Part shown: piece after piece, positions 31,383-32,872 of the stretch
How positions within the stretch are numbered: position 1 is the first letter of the stretch
Layout of the letters: the number at the start of each line of letters is the position of its first letter
Source: Prevotella sp. UBA2755
GTDB taxonomy: Bacteria > Bacteroidota > Bacteroidia > Bacteroidales > Bacteroidaceae
NCBI GenBank assembly: GCA_002353225.1
Contig: DEJF01000042.1
Location: 1-32,872, forward strand
DNA length: 32,872 nucleotides
Reading direction: 5' to 3'
Position numbers and translations under genes: made by a program
Notes under the pieces: model-generated
Told to the model about the DNA's origin: nothing
Databases searched by the model: none
The model's input: only the letters and a program-made list of their open reading frames with translations

Positions 31383-31424
31383 TTACTTTATCACGACCTT
31401 CTTGCCGTTGATGATGTAAAGAAA
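31383..31424 (-). pseudogene. Remnant of a type IX secretion C-terminal tail
   Basis: The minus strand reads FLYIINGKKVVIK and stop. This is the typical last strand of the C-terminal sorting domain that directs proteins through the type IX system (pattern Y-I-x-N-G-K-K-V-x-x-K). Upstream on the same strand the frame is not continued by a secreted protein, so only the tail has survived. Adjacent, 31432-31452 carries a gacag/ctgtc inverted repeat. Confidence 0.5.
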
Positions 31425-31431
31425 TTAGGAT

Positions 31432-31456
31432 GACAGTCCCCATTATTCTGTCCCCG
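31432..31456. repeat. Small repeat-like palindromic sequence
   Basis: gacag at 31432-31436 and ctgtc at 31448-31452 flank an AT-rich centre, and a TCCCC motif follows each arm. It resembles REP-type sequences from Bacteroidetes intergenic DNA. Only one copy is seen in this window. Confidence 0.35.
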
Positions 31457-31474
31457 TTTTTTACATTTTAATAT

Positions 31475-32509
31475 CTAAAAATACTCTCTTACAGCAAACT
31501 CAAACTGGTCAATAAAAATCTGTTTGAAGGCAAACAGGTTATTTTGCTCGTAGAATATAAGCATAGCCTTCTTGTAGTCAATAGAGTCTACAGAACGGAA
31601 ACTCAACGGACAATAGCCATTTGCTATCAGTATGGCATTACTGGTGATCCGGGCTGTTCGCTTGTTGCCATCAGAAAAAGCCTGTATATACGATAAAAGC
31701 GCAAGCGTCAGAAGTGCTTTCTCGAAAATACTGTCCCTGCTGTTAATCAGGTTGCATGTGTCAAGCATCGCCTCACGAATTTGGAATTCATTATCCAACG
31801 GATGATAATTGGTGCCAGTGATACCTACACGCCGATGGCGTATGCCTCTATCCACTGAGAGTTCCTTAGTCAGCAACTGATGGATATCCTCAATATGGTT
31901 GACTGTTAAGGTCTGCAGATAGTCAGGATTGTCAAGAATAAAACGCAAGGCATCTTTATGATTGAGCAGCATCACGGCTTCTTCCTTTGTCTTTCCGTCG
32001 GCAGTTTTGCTCTCCCGAAGCAGGCGTTCTGTCTCCAGCAAAGAGTAGGTGTTACCTTCTATCTGTGACGATTTCCAACTAAGGTCAATACCCAAACGCT
32101 CCATCTCCTTGCGATATTCATTATCGGTCATCTCGCTTACATGTTGGCGAAACTCAGCCTGTAACTCCTGTAGGTGTGCATTTTCTTCGTTGGTGAAAAG
32201 CCTGACGACAGGGAGTTGCTCACGAATCAGTTCAAAGTTGAAAGAGGTCTGTACCTGTCGCTTATCCACATCAAGTGCAAAGTAAGTGTCCAGATTGAGC
32301 GGCATTAACAAATGCGCCTGATTAGAAAGACGATAGCGGGTGGCACGAGCCTTGCCCTCAACGACAATATCACCATGCTGAACACCAGCGGCAATGAGAC
32401 GTTTCAAGGTGGCATCGCTGCTATCAAAGGCAATACCCTTTGCTATTTCACCGCGTGAAGACAGCGGATGATAGTGCAAAAACTGTAGAATTTCTCTTGA
32501 TATATCCAT
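31475..32509 (-). CDS. Fic domain protein without catalytic histidine, 344 aa
   Basis: Fic proteins usually transfer AMP or another phosphate-linked group to target proteins. A winged-helix-like N-terminus (SREILQFLHYHPLSSRGEIA) precedes the Fic core. The inhibitory-helix motif S-S-Q-I-E-G-N is at about 147-153. The Fic motif reads IQAFSDGNKRTAR (Q at ~276), so the histidine of HPFx(D/E)GN(G/K)R is Gln and the proline Ala, while the phosphate-binding GNKR is intact. Related Fic proteins with IQPFxDGNKR exist (from memory), so this may be a subfamily trait rather than decay. The frame includes a GTG at 32512; ATG 32509 fits better behind the -7 box. Single gene; no toxin-antitoxin partner adjoining. 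Confidence 0.9.
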   Translation of the reverse strand: MDISREILQFLHYHPLSSRGEIAKGIAFDSSDATLKRLIAAGVQHGDIVVEGKARATRYRLSNQAHLLMPLNLDTYFALDVDKRQVQTSFNFELIREQLPVVRLFTNEENAHLQELQAEFRQHVSEMTDNEYRKEMERLGIDLSWKSSQIEGNTYSLLETERLLRESKTADGKTKEEAVMLLNHKDALRFILDNPDYLQTLTVNHIEDIHQLLTKELSVDRGIRHRRVGITGTNYHPLDNEFQIREAMLDTCNLINSRDSIFEKALLTLALLSYIQAFSDGNKRTARITSNAILIANGYCPLSFRSVDSIDYKKAMLIFYEQNNLFAFKQIFIDQFEFAVREYF

Positions 32510-32529
32510 CACCCAAAGTATAAATCAGT

Positions 32530-32538
32530 GCAAATATA
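32530..32538 (-). promoter_or_regulatory. -7 box of the Fic gene
   Basis: TATATTTGC on the minus strand, 20 bp before ATG 32509. There is no TTG at standard spacing. Confidence 0.55.
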
Positions 32539-32553
32539 ATGATTATTCTTTAA

Positions 32554-32715
32554 TTATCGGCTCATTGCGAACTTAAAAATACATAAAATCGCACCAATTT
32601 TGAGCCGATTAAGGTAGTGGAACTGGGAGGTGGCACCGCTGAAGGTGGAATCCATTGCACTACAATTCAACATTGCAGTGAGTATTGTCAGCAGTATGTA
32701 TCCCAATCGTCTCAT
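32554..32715 (-). pseudogene. Truncated lipoprotein, 53 aa
   Basis: ATG 32715 opens with a lipoprotein signal: MRRLGYILLTILTAMLNCSAMD, with lipobox L-N-C and cysteine at residue 18. After about 40 residues of mature-looking sequence (SGATSQFHYLNRLKIG) the frame turns into AT-rich sequence and stops at 32554, far short of a typical lipoprotein. The end coincides with one arm of a 9-bp inverted repeat (32556-32564 and 32601-32609). A perfect promoter precedes it. It may be the N-terminal stub of a gene whose body was lost when the Fic gene or an element settled here. A genuine small lipoprotein cannot be excluded. Confidence 0.55.
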
Positions 32716-32725
32716 TTGTTCTCCT

Positions 32726-32756
32726 GCAAAGGTATGTCTTTTATCTCTTTCTACAA
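32726..32756 (-). promoter_or_regulatory. Promoter of the truncated lipoprotein gene
   Basis: TTG at 32756-32754, a 19-bp spacer and TACCTTTGC at 32734-32726 on the minus strand, 10 bp before the ATG at 32715. It is intact although its gene is not. Confidence 0.78.
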
Positions 32757-32775
32757 AATATTTGGACAGGAAAGT

Positions 32776-32820
32776 GGATCACTGAGTCATCGACGAAGTC
32801 GCTTGCCAGAGCAAGTCCCC
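32776..32820. repeat. 45-bp two-hairpin interspersed element, copy 2
   Basis: 43 of 45 bases are identical to 2509-2553 in the same orientation; the differences are at the seventh and ninth bases. Two stems are present, CGAC-gaa-GTCG and CTTGC-caga-GCAAG. Confidence 0.75.
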
Positions 32821-32837
32821 GATTTTTCATAGATCAT

Positions 32838-32872
32838 TTAGAGTTCTTCTTTTTCTTTCTTTTTAACATGTA
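32838..32872 (-). CDS. Possible 3' end of a gene running off the window
   Basis: The minus strand from the window edge reads HVKKKEKEEL and stop (TAA at 32838-32840), a lysine-glutamate tail such as many cytoplasmic proteins have. An overlapping frame (stop at 32834) is also open. Only about 10 codons are visible, so this rests mainly on the position of repeat copy 2, which in copy 1 also follows a gene end. Confidence 0.25.
   Translation of the reverse strand, partial: HVKKKEKEEL

Noticed and set aside
32556..32609. 9-bp inverted repeat around the end of the lipoprotein stub as an invertible promoter
   Set aside because: The 36-bp segment between the arms holds no promoter, and no recombinase gene is in the window.
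1..32872. tRNA or rRNA genes
   Set aside because: No cloverleaf with TTC-loop consensus and no rRNA-like stretch was found by reading.

Overview
The window looks like a chromosomal segment from a member of Bacteroidales, most likely Prevotellaceae (inference). The grounds are: (i) at least fifteen copies of the Bacteroidetes -7 box TAnnTTTG(C), ten of them with a TTG exactly 19-20 nt upstream and two of those ten on one transcription unit; (ii) the Bacteroidetes ATP synthase order D-C-I-B-E-F-H-A-G with a minimal epsilon subunit; (iii) an HU-like/SPOR protein typical of the phylum; and (iv) the remnant of a C-terminal type IX secretion tail.

Left part (1-9.9 kb), accessory and defence-like. 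Positions 1-1995 hold the wreck of a type I restriction-modification operon on the minus strand: the C-terminal third of HsdM welded to the N-terminus of an unrelated exported protein, a DUF1016/YhcG-type nuclease gene broken by several lesions, and an hsdS start with a small internal segment lying on the opposite strand. After a gene-poor stretch come unknown genes on the minus strand (2580-3919). A plus-strand cluster follows (4302-6435: one unknown protein, a DUF4417 protein and two overlapping unknown genes), with a candidate ~100-nt small RNA on the minus strand inside it. An intact-looking minus-strand operon (9702-6470) encodes an EcoRI-family adenine methylase, a DUF262-HNH nuclease and an Mrr-like nuclease. 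This is the best candidate for an incompletely described defence system here.

Middle part (10.1-22.4 kb), core metabolism, all on the minus strand: luxS as a single-gene unit with its own promoter and terminator; the nine-gene ATP synthase operon (17751-10717) ending in a 13-bp terminator hairpin; nhaD-pfkA (Na+/H+ antiporter, then 6-phosphofructokinase, with a terminator); and ugd plus an omega-amidase-like nitrilase in direct contact.

Right part (22.5-32.9 kb), mainly plus strand: an HU/SPOR envelope protein coupled to a zinc-ribbon/FHA protein; lon, tgt, an LptF/LptG permease and a DEAD-box helicase in a tight run behind one promoter; and rplU-rpmA behind two perfect tandem promoters. The end is accessory again on the minus strand: a type IX tail remnant, a Fic protein with glutamine in place of the catalytic histidine, a truncated lipoprotein and the edge of another gene. 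A 45-bp two-hairpin element occurs once near 2.5 kb and once near 32.8 kb, each time just downstream of a minus-strand stop codon.

The regular promoter architecture decides several start codons: for the 3919, 22402, 22534 and 24212 genes, a longer open frame would begin inside or upstream of the promoter.
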